From: Lysinibacillus sp. KCTC 33748
GTDB lineage: Bacteria; Bacillota; Bacilli; Bacillales_A; Planococcaceae
Assembly: GCF_002237755.1 (NCBI RefSeq)
Contig: NZ_MWSJ01000005.1
Coordinates: 1-64,000 of the forward strand
Length of the DNA: 64,000 nt
Direction of reading: 5' to 3'
A program made the translations under genes and the position numbers. The notes beneath the pieces were generated by a model that saw only the letters and a list, made by a program, of their open reading frames with translations, had not been told where the DNA came from and searched no databases. Below, piece by piece: positions 52,012 to 61,120 of this stretch; position 1 is the stretch's first letter, and every line of letters begins with the position of its first letter.

Positions 52012-52251
52012 TTGGAATTTCAATTGAACAATTTCTTAAAGCAACAGGAGCACAGAAATGAAAATACTTATAGATACAATTTAATAGACATATCAAATTT
52101 CTTTGATACTGTTTTTGGTAGACATTATTCAATCATAACAGCTACTGTATATTACAGCGATAAAACAAGTTTCCTAAAAGGTTTGACAGAATTAGCGTTT
52201 AAAACTAAACTTCCTAAAGATACGGTAAATATAGAAAAAATAGGTTTTTAG
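52012..52251 (+). CDS. small open frame or gene fragment (79 aa)
   Basis: Reads MEFQLNNFLKQQEHRN ... NTYRYNLIDISNFF and DKTSFLKGLTELAFKTKLPK. No clear ribosome site before ATG 52012. The sequence composition is protein-like but there is no family match. It lies in an eroded zone, so it may be a remnant. Confidence 0.3.
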   Translation: MEFQLNNFLKQQEHRNENTYRYNLIDISNFFDTVFGRHYSIITATVYYSDKTSFLKGLTELAFKTKLPKDTVNIEKIGF

Positions 52252-52478
52252 CTACTGTTATACTGAAAGGTTTATGTTGAATAAAAAAATCAAAATTGTA
52301 TTAAAGTTATATATTTACATTGGTGGTAATGACGTCAGAGGAGTGCGACTGAGATGTTGTTAATCTGGATATATTTTAGTAAGTGGAATGGGGAAAGGTG
52401 ATTAAAAACGGACTGGAAAAATGAGTTAAAAAGATTCGGAATAAGCGTAATCCAGCCCATTCTAATTAGAAAAAGTTA

Positions 52479-52512
52479 TTGTGAGTAACTTAATAATATG
52501 TTATGATATAAT
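52479..52512 (+). promoter_or_regulatory. promoter of the DGQHR-MrpR operon
   Basis: TTGTGA, 17 bases, TATGAT, overlapping a TGATATAAT extended -10. It lies about 45 bases before the GTG start of 52558. Part of it (ATGTTATGATATAATAG) resembles the recurrent motif. Confidence 0.6.
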
Positions 52513-52557
52513 AGTTTTTAGAAATGCATTATATAGCATGAAGGGAGACATATTGTT

Positions 52558-53871
52558 GTGAGTACTTACAATGACTTCATCCAATCAGTTAAAGATAACA
52601 TTCATAAAATACATGAAAACAATAAAACTAGAAGGGAAGTAGAAAATCAATTAGCGATATATGGTATTAATAAAGGGGAACTTCAAAGATACTTTAATGA
52701 TATTGACACACTTGATGAAATAGATATAAGAGCAATAGCACTAATAGGTGAACAAATATATATAAAATTTGGTATCGAAAGTCTTGACCTTAAAAAAACA
52801 TTTAATAAAAATGAATTGAACGATATTAGAGTTTTTTATAACACAAAGCAAAATGATTATATAGATTATCCAATTGTGATACATGATGTAACAATGATTG
52901 GTCAAGGTAGTTATGTTTTTCCAATTGATTATAAATTCATAGCAAGGCTGTATAATAGTAATAAACTGAATTATAATTTTGAAGTTCAAAGGCAACCGAA
53001 ATTTGTCAAAAGGAAAGACAGAGTTATCAAAGCCCCTTTTATCAATCAGAATAGTGTCAAAGAAATTACTAAGCACTTATTAAACGGTACGTTAGTTCCT
53101 ACAAATATTGTGTATAATGCCAGTCTAGGTAGTTCTAATGAGAGTGAAGAATTAATCTACAATAGCAAAGAAAGAACTCTAACAATAACAGACGGAACAC
53201 GTTTGGATATATTAGATGGTATGCACAGAACGATTTCCTGTTTAAGAGCTTACTCAGTGAATAAAGATTTGGATTTTAATTTTATTGGACTTCTTTTTAA
53301 TTTCACAACGAAACAGGCTCAGAACTATCAGAGCCAACTAGCAAAAGCTAACCCTATTCCTAAGAGCAGAATACAGGAACTTGAAGCAAGTAGATACGCT
53401 GACTTTGTAGTTCAACAATTGCGCATAGATAGTGAATTGAAGGATAGAATAACGTCTAGAGACAGACTAGGAAAAGGCACAAATGAACTAGTGAGCTACG
53501 CTGTAATATCCAATGCAATTGACAGTACTTTTGAAATGAAAAATAAACTCGAAGCGCTTGGAAATTATAATTATTTATCAGAGTACTTTACTTACTTATT
53601 TGGTTACTTCCAAGAAGATTTAGAACAACTAGACAATGGTAACTTAATGTTTTATAACAAGATGTTCATAGGACACATAAAATTAGCAAAGCGAATGAAA
53701 GAACACAACATACCTTTAAGCAACCTCAATCATATTTTGAGTGGTATAGACTTCAATAGGGAAAATAAGATTTTTAAAGACTATGGAATAGTTGTAAACG
53801 GTAAGGTAGCTAATAAAATTGAAAAATCCATAATAAAACTATTTGATGATATTGAGCTAAAGGGGAAATAG
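52558..53871 (+). CDS. DGQHR/DndB-like protein in repressor operon (437 aa)
   Basis: Start GTG 52558 with AGGGAG 10 bases upstream. The centre has the DGQHR-type block ILDGMHRTISCLRAY preceded by LTITDGTRLD, the pattern of DndB/ParB-like folds. Other features: VQRQPKFVKRKDRVIKAP, LLNGTLVPTNIVYNASL, and QNYQSQLAKANPIPKSRIQELEAS. It is followed 3 bases later by the MrpR-like gene, so both are co-transcribed. In SPbeta the master repressor YopR is preceded by another conserved gene, and this may be the equivalent. Possible DNA-binding or nucleotide-recognising co-regulator; the role is inferred. Confidence 0.6.
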   Translation: MSTYNDFIQSVKDNIHKIHENNKTRREVENQLAIYGINKGELQRYFNDIDTLDEIDIRAIALIGEQIYIKFGIESLDLKKTFNKNELNDIRVFYNTKQNDYIDYPIVIHDVTMIGQGSYVFPIDYKFIARLYNSNKLNYNFEVQRQPKFVKRKDRVIKAPFINQNSVKEITKHLLNGTLVPTNIVYNASLGSSNESEELIYNSKERTLTITDGTRLDILDGMHRTISCLRAYSVNKDLDFNFIGLLFNFTTKQAQNYQSQLAKANPIPKSRIQELEASRYADFVVQQLRIDSELKDRITSRDRLGKGTNELVSYAVISNAIDSTFEMKNKLEALGNYNYLSEYFTYLFGYFQEDLEQLDNGNLMFYNKMFIGHIKLAKRMKEHNIPLSNLNHILSGIDFNRENKIFKDYGIVVNGKVANKIEKSIIKLFDDIELKGK

Positions 53872-53874
53872 ATA

Positions 53875-54897
53875 ATGACAATTCAAAACAATGTTTTAAA
53901 ATTTGATAAATTATATAACGGTGAAGAAAAAAAGGCTTTTATTAATCAATATGAATCAGTTGATAGTCAGTTAACAATTTATTGGCAATTCCTAAAAGTA
54001 GCACCTTTTGAATTTCAAGCAAATAAAGATATGTCAGAAATGACAGGCGCAGAAATAAAAGAAATGTTATTAAGCGCTGAGTGTTCAACAATAACAAGTG
54101 CTATCAATCATATTAATACTTATAAACGATATATTGATTACATGACAACTACAAGCCCATTCTATGAGTTTGAAAGCTATTCAGAGCTTGCAAGTGAGAT
54201 AGTAGCAAAGGAGAAAAACAAGCGCTACAGCAAAGAGGAATTAATGTTCATGTTAGATGAATTAAATAACTACACTGACCAAGCATTGTTACTAGCTTTA
54301 TTTGAGGGAATCAAAGGTAAATCATTTAGTGAATTATTAACATTAAAAAGAGAAAATCTTCATGTGATAGAGGAAAAAGGCTTCGAAGACTACTATGTTG
54401 CAGATGTATATGACGAAGGAACTAAAGAAATTAGACGAGTAAGAATAAGCGAAGATCTTTATAAATTACTTATTTTGGCAGATAAACAAACAGCATATAG
54501 AACAAACAATCAAGATGAAATCATAGAGACCCCTTTTAATGAATATGAATATATTTTTAAGAAAGCAAAAAAAGGAAGACAGGGCGGTAATGTATTAGAC
54601 AGACATTTCATCACTAGAAAGTTTGTATTCTTTAAAGAGTTCTTTGGTAACATCTATTTAACTGCGGAAGACATTGTTCAAAGTGGTATGATGTATATGG
54701 CATATACTTTGTTCAAACAAAGTGGAAAACTAGGAAAAACGGAGCTTTTAACTATTGGAGAGCATTACGATACTATTATGGCAACATCAAATGGAAAAGA
54801 CTATTATAGAAATATAACCGACTTAAAAAGAAAAATATTTAATGAGCAATTAGGGAAACTATATAGTGAGCTAGAAGGTGTTGAATATTCTGATTGA
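53875..54897 (+). CDS. mrpR: MrpR/YopR-like inactive tyrosine-recombinase fold, lysogeny repressor (340 aa)
   Basis: AAGGGGAAA precedes ATG 53875. The middle follows the recombinase helix pattern (YTDQALLLALFEGIKGKSFSELLTLKRENL, then VADVYDEGTKEIRRVRIS), but the catalytic Arg of TGxR is absent (GIKGKS). The C-terminal region (SGMMYMAYTLFKQSGKLGKTELLTIG) lacks the HxLRH and Tyr motifs. This matches what is known of SPbeta MrpR (YopR): a recombinase fold that binds operators and represses the lytic cycle. Ends with a strong hairpin terminator. An alternative is a decayed or architectural recombinase without a repressor role. Confidence 0.7.
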   Translation: MTIQNNVLKFDKLYNGEEKKAFINQYESVDSQLTIYWQFLKVAPFEFQANKDMSEMTGAEIKEMLLSAECSTITSAINHINTYKRYIDYMTTTSPFYEFESYSELASEIVAKEKNKRYSKEELMFMLDELNNYTDQALLLALFEGIKGKSFSELLTLKRENLHVIEEKGFEDYYVADVYDEGTKEIRRVRISEDLYKLLILADKQTAYRTNNQDEIIETPFNEYEYIFKKAKKGRQGGNVLDRHFITRKFVFFKEFFGNIYLTAEDIVQSGMMYMAYTLFKQSGKLGKTELLTIGEHYDTIMATSNGKDYYRNITDLKRKIFNEQLGKLYSELEGVEYSD

Positions 54898-54905
54898 TAC
54901 ATTCT

Positions 54906-54941
54906 TTTTAGTGGCATTGTGCTTCCACAGTGTCACTAAAA
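54906..54941 (+). terminator. hairpin closing the repressor operon
   Basis: TTTTAGTGGCATTGTG and CACAGTGTCACTAAAA pair over 16 positions with two mismatches and a 4-base loop (CTTC). It lies 9 bases after the MrpR-like stop. The A-rich 5' and T-rich arms make it bidirectional in form. Confidence 0.7.
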
Positions 54942-55029
54942 CATAGGTATTAAATTATCACTACACCTTAAAAACGACAATTAGTTGTTAATTTCAACAT
55001 ATTTGGTTGTCGGTTGTTAAATGTTTCTA

Positions 55030-55051
55030 TAAGTAATATAATAATATTTAA
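55030..55051 (+). promoter_or_regulatory. recurrent AT motif (AAGTAATATAATAATATTTA)
   Basis: A plus-strand copy in the 350-base gap between the repressor operon and the gene at 55250. One of the closest matches to the consensus. Confidence 0.5.
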
Positions 55052-55115
55052 GAATCGACAAGCGTATATGTGATAAAATGACTACTGCTAGTATAGCTTT
55101 TTGACACGGAAGCCC

Positions 55116-55144
55116 TTGTTTATGTTCTATCAAGATGTTATAAT
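55116..55144 (+). promoter_or_regulatory. sigma-A-like promoter (TTGTTT-17-TATAAT)
   Basis: TTGTTT, 17 bases, TATAAT, with TG one base before the -10 (TGTTATAAT). Starts about 100 bases before ATG 55250 and is the best consensus promoter in the right half of the window. Confidence 0.65.
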
Positions 55145-55249
55145 TGACTATGTTGTCAAAAGTAACTAATAGGGCAAGCGTTTCTAGTAATAGTTACATA
55201 TACCTTCAAAAGAGAAAATAAAACATATCGTTGGGGGAAAAACTAAACA

Positions 55250-55627
55250 ATGGCACATCCTATTAGTATTCGATTAATGATGAAAACACATGCAAGTAAG
55301 AAATTTGACGAGTTGATTGAGCAATTTGAATATGCTCAAATGCTTATTTTATTAACTAAAGAGGGAAACTTCCATAGTTATCCAATTGAGGATAGAGAAC
55401 AAGACGATGACGAGTTCTATGTTGATTTGATTTTTGGAGACATGAAAGCTTTTAAAAAAGAAAAAGAAGTATTTGAAAAATTACAAAGTGTTCATTTTGA
55501 AAGTGATAATGGCGAACTATTTGAGTTTAAGTTTCTTGAGTCATTGAGTGTTATTGAAGTAGTAGAACTGTCTGACATCGACACTATCTTATACAATCCA
55601 AAAACACTTGAAGCGTTGCTCGATTAA
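55250..55627 (+). CDS. acidic phage protein, unknown (125 aa)
   Basis: GGGGG at 10 bases precedes ATG 55250. A strongly acidic alpha/beta protein (MKTHASKKFDELIEQFEYAQML, REQDDDEFYVDLIFGDM, VIEVVELSDIDTILYN). It has its own good promoter upstream, so it is probably expressed early or in the lysogen. No family recognised; small acidic early phage proteins are sometimes inhibitors of host functions. Confidence 0.6.
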   Translation: MAHPISIRLMMKTHASKKFDELIEQFEYAQMLILLTKEGNFHSYPIEDREQDDDEFYVDLIFGDMKAFKKEKEVFEKLQSVHFESDNGELFEFKFLESLSVIEVVELSDIDTILYNPKTLEALLD

Positions 55628-56677
55628 GCTTTACAAAAAAAGTAGCAAAATGACTAATAAACCTTTATAGTAAGTCGATTATTTTATGATTTATGAAAGT
55701 GGTTAGTGTTTATAACACTAATCGTGTATCACAGAAAAATTTTATTATAGCCGATACAATCGTTTTGTATACAAGCGGTGCATGGGTACTAGAATAGTAC
55801 TAAAGAATCATATGATTAAGAGCTTTAAATCAGTTATTTTTGAGTTGGTTGCCATTATGATAAACAAAATATCGATAAACATTTAGACAATCTAAAATTC
55901 AATCTAAGTGGTATGTTTCGTACTATGCTTATGTACATTGGTTGCAAATTGAAATTAAACAGCACCTCAAACTGAAGTGAATAAAATATCTTAAAGTAAT
56001 CCTTATGTAATACCGAACTCATTTCATTTTAAGACGGGGCTTTTTAAAAGTTGGAGTGGAAGTACACCTACATAAGTTGAGGGTGTTGAAATCAAACAAA
56101 CACACCAATGTAACATCGAGAAAGTTTTTCAGACGTTATTCATATCAATTTCATATTGGCCAAAACATAGTACAAGGTATTGTAACAGATGTGTGTTTAT
56201 CTTATTTTCTAAAAATACCTTGCACTAACAGAAATGTTGTGTGAGGTATTTTTTGTTTTCACAAAACTCGGTTTAAACTACTCAGAAGTGCTGACTACAT
56301 TTCTGATAAAATAGCAATTTTACTTGCGAAGGATAGGACAACAAACAAAAAACAACGTAATAAAAAGAAACTAGAAACTGCTATTATCAACGACTTATCT
56401 GTAAGCTACACAGTTGAAGTTAAAGGTAATGGCAAAAAAATTGCTTTAAATAGAACATACATTCGGTTTTGTGTATATTAGTAATGATTAGATTCTTAAA
56501 ATATCCGTTTCAGATCGGAAATATTAGTTTCTATCAATCATATGACCTATAGCAACACAACACAAGCAGTGAGCTAAAAGTCATAAGCTATATAGGTGTT
56601 ACTAGGGATAGACAGACATGTGAACGCACTACCACGTCTATGCCTAGAACCCTTATATAAGAAAGAAATGAAAGGTA
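55628..56677 (+). other. eroded region without a supported gene
   Basis: Over 1 kb with stops in all frames. Short coding-like runs appear, such as a basic one near 56330-56440 (TTNKKQRNKKKLETAIIND then SVSYTVEVKGNGKKI in the frames visible). An inverted repeat CAAGGTATT/AATACCTTG lies near 56172-56224. The 62-residue frame at 56056 has no ribosome site and overlaps this repeat, so it is not called. Probably remains of early phage genes. Confidence 0.4.
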
Positions 56678-57145
56678 ATGGATAAGATGATGTTTTTATA
56701 TGAAAGTCTTCATAGCTATCAGAAAGACTTGATAGATGAAGAAATTGAAGAATATATTAAAAAAATGATAATAACTAATCGTGGTTTTAATTACACTGAA
56801 AGTCAATTTCAATCTTTAATAAATGAAATAGTGATATATGGAAAACAAGTCAACAGCTTTTTAGGAGAAGCAGTCAATTGCTTTAATTTAAAACAACTAG
56901 TAGTCAAGTCAAGGGCAATAAAGATAGCCTATGAACTAGAGCAGAGCAATCTAAGAAGTAAAACAAAAAGAGCTCTAGCAAATAAAAGAGAAGAGATTGT
57001 AAATCAACTTCAAGAAAGCTACGATATAAGTAATGATATAATATCTTATAAGTATTTATTTAAAGATTTTTATATGAATACTGAAAAAATTTCAGAACCA
57101 CATATGGAAGATGAAACAGTGTTTGTGTTTTTTGGAGAGCATTGA
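56678..57145 (+). CDS. phage protein, unknown (155 aa)
   Basis: GAAAGG precedes ATG 56678. A helical, charged protein (YQKDLIDEEIEEYIKKM, ALANKREEIVNQLQESYD) with no recognised motif. It stands alone in an eroded zone but is open and well initiated. It may continue after 57145 in another frame (IGIAIDVLLDYSIPTEDD), in which case it is truncated. Confidence 0.5.
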   Translation: MDKMMFLYESLHSYQKDLIDEEIEEYIKKMIITNRGFNYTESQFQSLINEIVIYGKQVNSFLGEAVNCFNLKQLVVKSRAIKIAYELEQSNLRSKTKRALANKREEIVNQLQESYDISNDIISYKYLFKDFYMNTEKISEPHMEDETVFVFFGEH

Positions 57146-58058
57146 TAGGTATAGCTATAGATGTTCTTTTGGATTATTCAATACCAACAGAAGATGATGT
57201 ATATAACTAGTTAAAAATATTAAGAAAATCATAAGTGCTATTAATCGTAAATCCACAATGACCAGTTGGGAATTAGACAAGTAGAGGAAGATTGGTTCGA
57301 ATAAACTATTAAAAATTTCTTGATTTCTCGTTATATAAGAAATATAATGACATGTAATATTCTTATTTGATTTTCAAAAACAACATAATAACATTATGGT
57401 GAATTTAGAATAATGCGTGACAAGGAAAAAGATGAAGTATGCATGCATAGCAGAGCAGGGTTTTTGACAATGGGCCTTGTTAGCTTACGAGTGAACCTGA
57501 TACAACTTAAATATTAGGCGACCAGTGAATCAAAGTGGGTTGCGGAAGATTGAATACAGTCCTTTAACTAACAAGTATAAGGAAAGAAAATGATCTTCAG
57601 AGAGATGGTTCATTTAAATGTGAATGTAAAGGAGGCGGTAGCTCAAAAAAGTGATACAAGCTTTGTTCCTTTTCTTGAATGACTATACATATAGCTCTCA
57701 TAACGCTATGACTAGCTCAACTGATTACAAGTCAAACAATACAACCAATACTAGCTTTAAAACTAACGCAAGTTCATAGAAGGGTGGTAGCTAAGTATTA
57801 AGAGCGTAGAAAGTTGTTCTTTTAGAGCATTCCGGTTTCTTCATTGAGATACCTGAACTTGAGTATGGCAGCATATATAAAGCTTTAACTATGCCAAAGG
57901 AACGTATTGAGGAAATCAAATACGTTTCAGAGAAGCTATAGGTTAAGGTGTATGTTCCAACACTAAATCAAGATGAAATAGTAAAGTAGGTTATTCTAGT
58001 ATGCTAGTTCCTTTCCTTAAATTAGATTACTTGAGATTTGATACAGTGTTAAGTCCCT
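57146..58058 (+). other. eroded region with gene scraps
   Basis: No intact gene. Around 57700-57775 a Ser/Asn/Thr-rich run is seen (SHNAMTSSTDYKSNN). At about 57825-57940 a frame reads GFFIEIPELEYGSIYKAL and MPKERIEEIKYVSEKL before a stop, then VKVYVPTLNQDEIVK. These are probably pieces of one former gene broken by nonsense changes. Confidence 0.4.
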
Positions 58059-58472
58059 ATGACGTCATTGTTACTAATATTAATCAAAGAAATTGAATTA
58101 AACAACGTTACACCACTCTTAGTATTGGAAGCACTCTCTATGAATAATGAAAGTCTTTCAAAACAAAAGCTAGTTTCAATTATCAGTCAAGACGTTTGGG
58201 GATACGCCCAAGTTGACTTCATTAAAAAGATGATTTCAATTATAGATGTATTGACTATCGAAGTGAGTGGAGGTACTTATGAACCTAGCGATTATAAGAT
58301 AGATATTCTTAACATGCCTACTTATCCTTATAAGTTCTTGATATTTACGAGAATGAAAAGGGTAAAAGTAGGAGTTGAACTATTAAGACTTGTGGCACAT
58401 TTGCTGTCCTATGGAAATTACATAAGTAGTGATCGAACACCTGAGGAAGTAGAAATTGTTTCTAGATTGTAA
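58059..58472 (+). CDS. phage protein, unknown (137 aa)
   Basis: An open frame from ATG 58059 without a good ribosome site. Helical (LLLILIKEIELNNVTPLLVLEAL, LVSIISQDVWGYAQVDFIKKMISI) followed by a short beta part (VSGGTYEPSDYKIDIL). The N-terminus may be truncated, since the surroundings are eroded and an in-frame stop lies four codons upstream. No family recognised. Confidence 0.45.
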   Translation: MTSLLLILIKEIELNNVTPLLVLEALSMNNESLSKQKLVSIISQDVWGYAQVDFIKKMISIIDVLTIEVSGGTYEPSDYKIDILNMPTYPYKFLIFTRMKRVKVGVELLRLVAHLLSYGNYISSDRTPEEVEIVSRL

Positions 58473-59151
58473 CACCAACATACAACGCACCAATTCCCAT
58501 TCAACTTAGATAATAGCTCATACGTTAAAAAACCTTTTCTTAGTAGCGGAGGCTAAAGTGTTGGGATTATTAGAGAGCATGGAACAGTGAATATGATTAT
58601 GTTTATCAAAATTTATTGAGCCACCTAAACGACAGGTAATTATTAATGGATTCCAAGAAAAGAGCTATATCATTGGCTCTTTTATCTGTAATGACAAGGA
58701 TGTCGGTCTTTCATGTAGATAAGGTGGGGAGATTACCGAATGGGATTCTCAATAGCTAGCAATTGTTCATTTAGAGGAAAAATGAAAGAGGCAATATGAT
58801 AATTACAGCATGGGTATTATTAATATTCTTTTGAGCATTTGGTTTTTGGACTACTGCTCAATACTACTTTGGTAAAAGGACTTTAGGTTATCGAGCTCGT
58901 TTAGGACGAACCTAACTTTATCAGAAACTTGTGGTGGCTACTCAAATGAATCAATGCAGATGTTAACTTGTGTAATCACTAGAATGGAAGAGACTAAAAT
59001 TAAAACAGTAATCAAAGAGTTTGATAGTCATTCTTTATAAGAATCACAGTCGTTGCAGAAGTAAAAGGTGGTACTTTCACTAAAAGAGATATTCATTAAA
59101 GGTGGGCTTTTCCTACCCTTTTAATTAATAGATGATTAGGGGCTATTCAAC
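58473..59151 (+). other. eroded region; small membrane-protein relic and terminator
   Basis: At 58797-58916 a 39-codon frame with GAGG before it reads MIITAWVLLIFF, a TGA where Trp would fit, then AFGFWTTAQYYFGKR: a small membrane protein with one nonsense change. Around 58980-59080 RMEETKIKTVIKEFDSHSL and VVAEVKGGTFTKRDIH appear in two frames. Near 59101-59117 GGTGGG-CTTTT-CCTACC plus CTTTTAATT is a probable terminator before the next gene. Confidence 0.45.
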
Positions 59152-59937
59152 ATGACAATAATTACACTACAACACACACAAGATACATATGAGTCTTTAC
59201 AATTATTCCGATCCATAGAAGAAATGAATAAAGCCGTAATGGCGCATAAACGCTTAAATAAGGAGCAATTAACTAAATCAACATATGCTGTCCTAGACTT
59301 CATTTCACAGTGGTCTTGCAAGTATGTAGGGGTGAGCTACCTTTGTCAGAAAAGAATCGCGGAGAGCCTAGAAATAAGCTATAAAACGGTTCAAAGATCT
59401 ATTTCTAAATTAGTAGAATTGAACGTTGTGAAGAAGTTTAAAACAAAACGAGCTACAGGTGACAAGCGACAAAGCAGTAATATCATTGTAATTCAACCAG
59501 CTAAAGAAAATGTCCAACCCAAATGTCCACCCGAAGATACTCTTATCAATACTCAAAATATTAATAAAACAAATGATACAGAAAAAGAGGGTCTTTCTTT
59601 AAAAGAAGCTGATAAGGAATCTTTAATTAAAAAAGGATTAGTAAAGAAATTACCTGAAACATTACAACGTGTATTAGCCCCTTTCTTTGACGCAGATGAA
59701 ATTTATAAATTAGCAGGAACTATTTATAAAGCTAAATCTAAGGTTGATAAAGCTATTCAAATTGAAGATTATTCAAATGAATACTACCAATGTATTCTAA
59801 GTGTTATAAATGCCTATAAACGAGGTAAAGCCGATTCATTACATGGTCTGTTGTTCCATGCTATTAAGGCTACAACAAAGACTATATGGCTTAAACAACG
59901 TGCTACAGGTGGTATTTGGTCTTCATTTTTAAGTTGA
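59152..59937 (+). CDS. winged-helix (HTH_36-like) replication or regulatory protein (261 aa)
   Basis: Residues about 40-100 form a winged helix (STYAVLDFISQWSCKYVGVSYLCQKRIAESLEISYKTVQRSISKLVELNVVKKF read in pieces), the HTH_36 pattern common in plasmid and phage replication-initiation proteins. A basic strand (TKRATGDKRQSSNIIVIQ), a low-complexity linker and a C-terminal helical domain (EYYQCILSVINAYKRGKADSL, AIKATTKTIWLKQRATGG) follow. It stands just before the recombination genes, so a role in replication initiation or helicase loading is plausible. AGGGG precedes ATG 59152. Confidence 0.6.
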   Translation: MTIITLQHTQDTYESLQLFRSIEEMNKAVMAHKRLNKEQLTKSTYAVLDFISQWSCKYVGVSYLCQKRIAESLEISYKTVQRSISKLVELNVVKKFKTKRATGDKRQSSNIIVIQPAKENVQPKCPPEDTLINTQNINKTNDTEKEGLSLKEADKESLIKKGLVKKLPETLQRVLAPFFDADEIYKLAGTIYKAKSKVDKAIQIEDYSNEYYQCILSVINAYKRGKADSLHGLLFHAIKATTKTIWLKQRATGGIWSSFLS

Positions 59938-59940
59938 TTT

Positions 59941-59960
59941 AAAAGTGATATAATAATAAC
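59941..59960 (+). promoter_or_regulatory. recurrent AT motif with TGATATAAT
   Basis: AAAAGTGATATAATAATAAC on the plus strand, 4 bases after the stop of 59152-59937. It contains a perfect extended -10. Confidence 0.5.
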
Positions 59961-60177
59961 AGATATGAATTTCGAGCTTGTGATGATTGTTGTTCTAACC
60001 ATGAAAAAAGATATGTTTATAGTATTGTCTCCTAAAACGAGTAGACAATTTATTTGAACTTGAATAATCTAGAAATTTAAAATTTTAGACATTTCATTTG
60101 GTAAAACCATAAAATAATATATAATGACAAATGTATTTTTCGTATCTATGATATGAACTATAAAGGTATCACTTGAG

Positions 60178-60408
60178 AAGTAGTAAAAGAACTATTGGAG
60201 TTTTAGAACGCCACTATCAAGCAATATTGCAGGTTGGCGATAACGTTAAAGAGTGTTTTACAGTGTCAAAATCACTAGATAAGCATATTGAAACTGTCTG
60301 AACACATCTTGAGTCATATGAAATCATGTATGACATAGTAATTAGCATAAGAGAGGTTTGCTCAAAAGTTATGAAGTCAGAGGAACTTGTAACGATCGAA
60401 GGGAAATG
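60178..60408 (+). pseudogene. small helical protein with an in-frame TGA
   Basis: One frame reads SSKRTIGVLERHYQAILQ ... SKSLDKHIETV, a TGA at about 60300, then THLESYEIMYDIVISIREV ... EELVTIEGK and a stop. No start with ribosome site is clear. Trp would fit at the TGA, so a single TGG to TGA change is likely. No family recognised. Confidence 0.4.
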
Positions 60409-60453
60409 AAGGTCTTAAATGACACATTTTGGAATTGATTGGAGAAAAGGAAT

Positions 60454-60969
60454 TTGACTAAAGAAAGTATCAGGTTCGTGGGCATTGACCCATCAACTAA
60501 AACAGGTTTTGTTATTCTTGATTCTAACGGTGAGGTAGTTGTAGAAGAAGAAATTCGAGCAACAGCTACAAAAGACCCTGCTAGAATGATTGGAATAGCA
60601 AAACAAATTAAATCGTACTTGCAACCAAATGACAAAGTTGTTATTGAAGGTTTCGCTTACGGTGCTAAGGGTAAAGCAGTAGACTTCCAATATGGACTAG
60701 GTTGGTTAATCAGAGCTATGCTTTTTACTGAAAAGTTCGGTTATTCTGACGCTACACCAAGTCAGGTGAAGAAGTTTGCCAGCAACAAAGGGAACGCAAA
60801 GAAGGAAGATTTAGTGCTACCACTGTATAAGAAGTGGGGTTATGAACACCACTCAGATAATGTGCGTGACGCATACATTATGGCTCGTATGGCGTACAAC
60901 ATGTATAATCACGCTGGATTGCAGAAATACGAGCAAGAGGTACTGAGTAAAATGATAAAGCCAAAATAA
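60454..60969 (+). CDS. RuvC-like Holliday junction resolvase (171 aa)
   Basis: Initiation is placed at TTG 60454 with GGAG 9 bases upstream; the in-frame TTG at 60439 lies before that site. RNase H fold with the acidic residues expected: Asp in RFVGIDPSTKTG, Glu in KVVIEGFAYGAKG, and the C-terminal Asp in NVRDAYIMARM with another Asp before it (HSDN). Length agrees with RuvC-like phage resolvases. It would resolve branched DNA during replication or packaging. It precedes the ssDNA-binding-like and Sak4-like genes, together a recombination module. Confidence 0.87.
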   Translation: MTKESIRFVGIDPSTKTGFVILDSNGEVVVEEEIRATATKDPARMIGIAKQIKSYLQPNDKVVIEGFAYGAKGKAVDFQYGLGWLIRAMLFTEKFGYSDATPSQVKKFASNKGNAKKEDLVLPLYKKWGYEHHSDNVRDAYIMARMAYNMYNHAGLQKYEQEVLSKMIKPK

Positions 60970-61022
60970 TAATAAATTGTAAAAAATAATAATTTATAAA
61001 AGGGTTATTAAAATCACTTTAC

Positions 61023-61042
61023 AAAAATAACATAATAATATA
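61023..61042 (+). promoter_or_regulatory. recurrent AT motif (AAAAATAACATAATAATATA)
   Basis: A plus-strand copy about 80 bases before ATG 61121. A small hairpin TTGTTA/TAACAA follows at about 61066. Same core as the minus-strand copy at 47645. Confidence 0.5.
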
Positions 61043-61120
61043 ATCTGAAAATTATATATTGGTGGCTTGTTAGTTACTTAACAAAAAGCATAATAAGATT
61101 TGAAAGGTAGGGATTGTAAA

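Noticed and set aside
56056..56244. 62-residue plus-strand frame
   Set aside because: No ribosome site, no protein-like pattern, and it overlaps an inverted repeat in an eroded region.
51860..60300. TGA read as tryptophan in several eroded frames
   Set aside because: Intact neighbouring genes use TGA as their own stop (for example at 53.9-54.9 and 59.15-59.94 kb) and TGG for Trp, so single nonsense changes are simpler than recoding.
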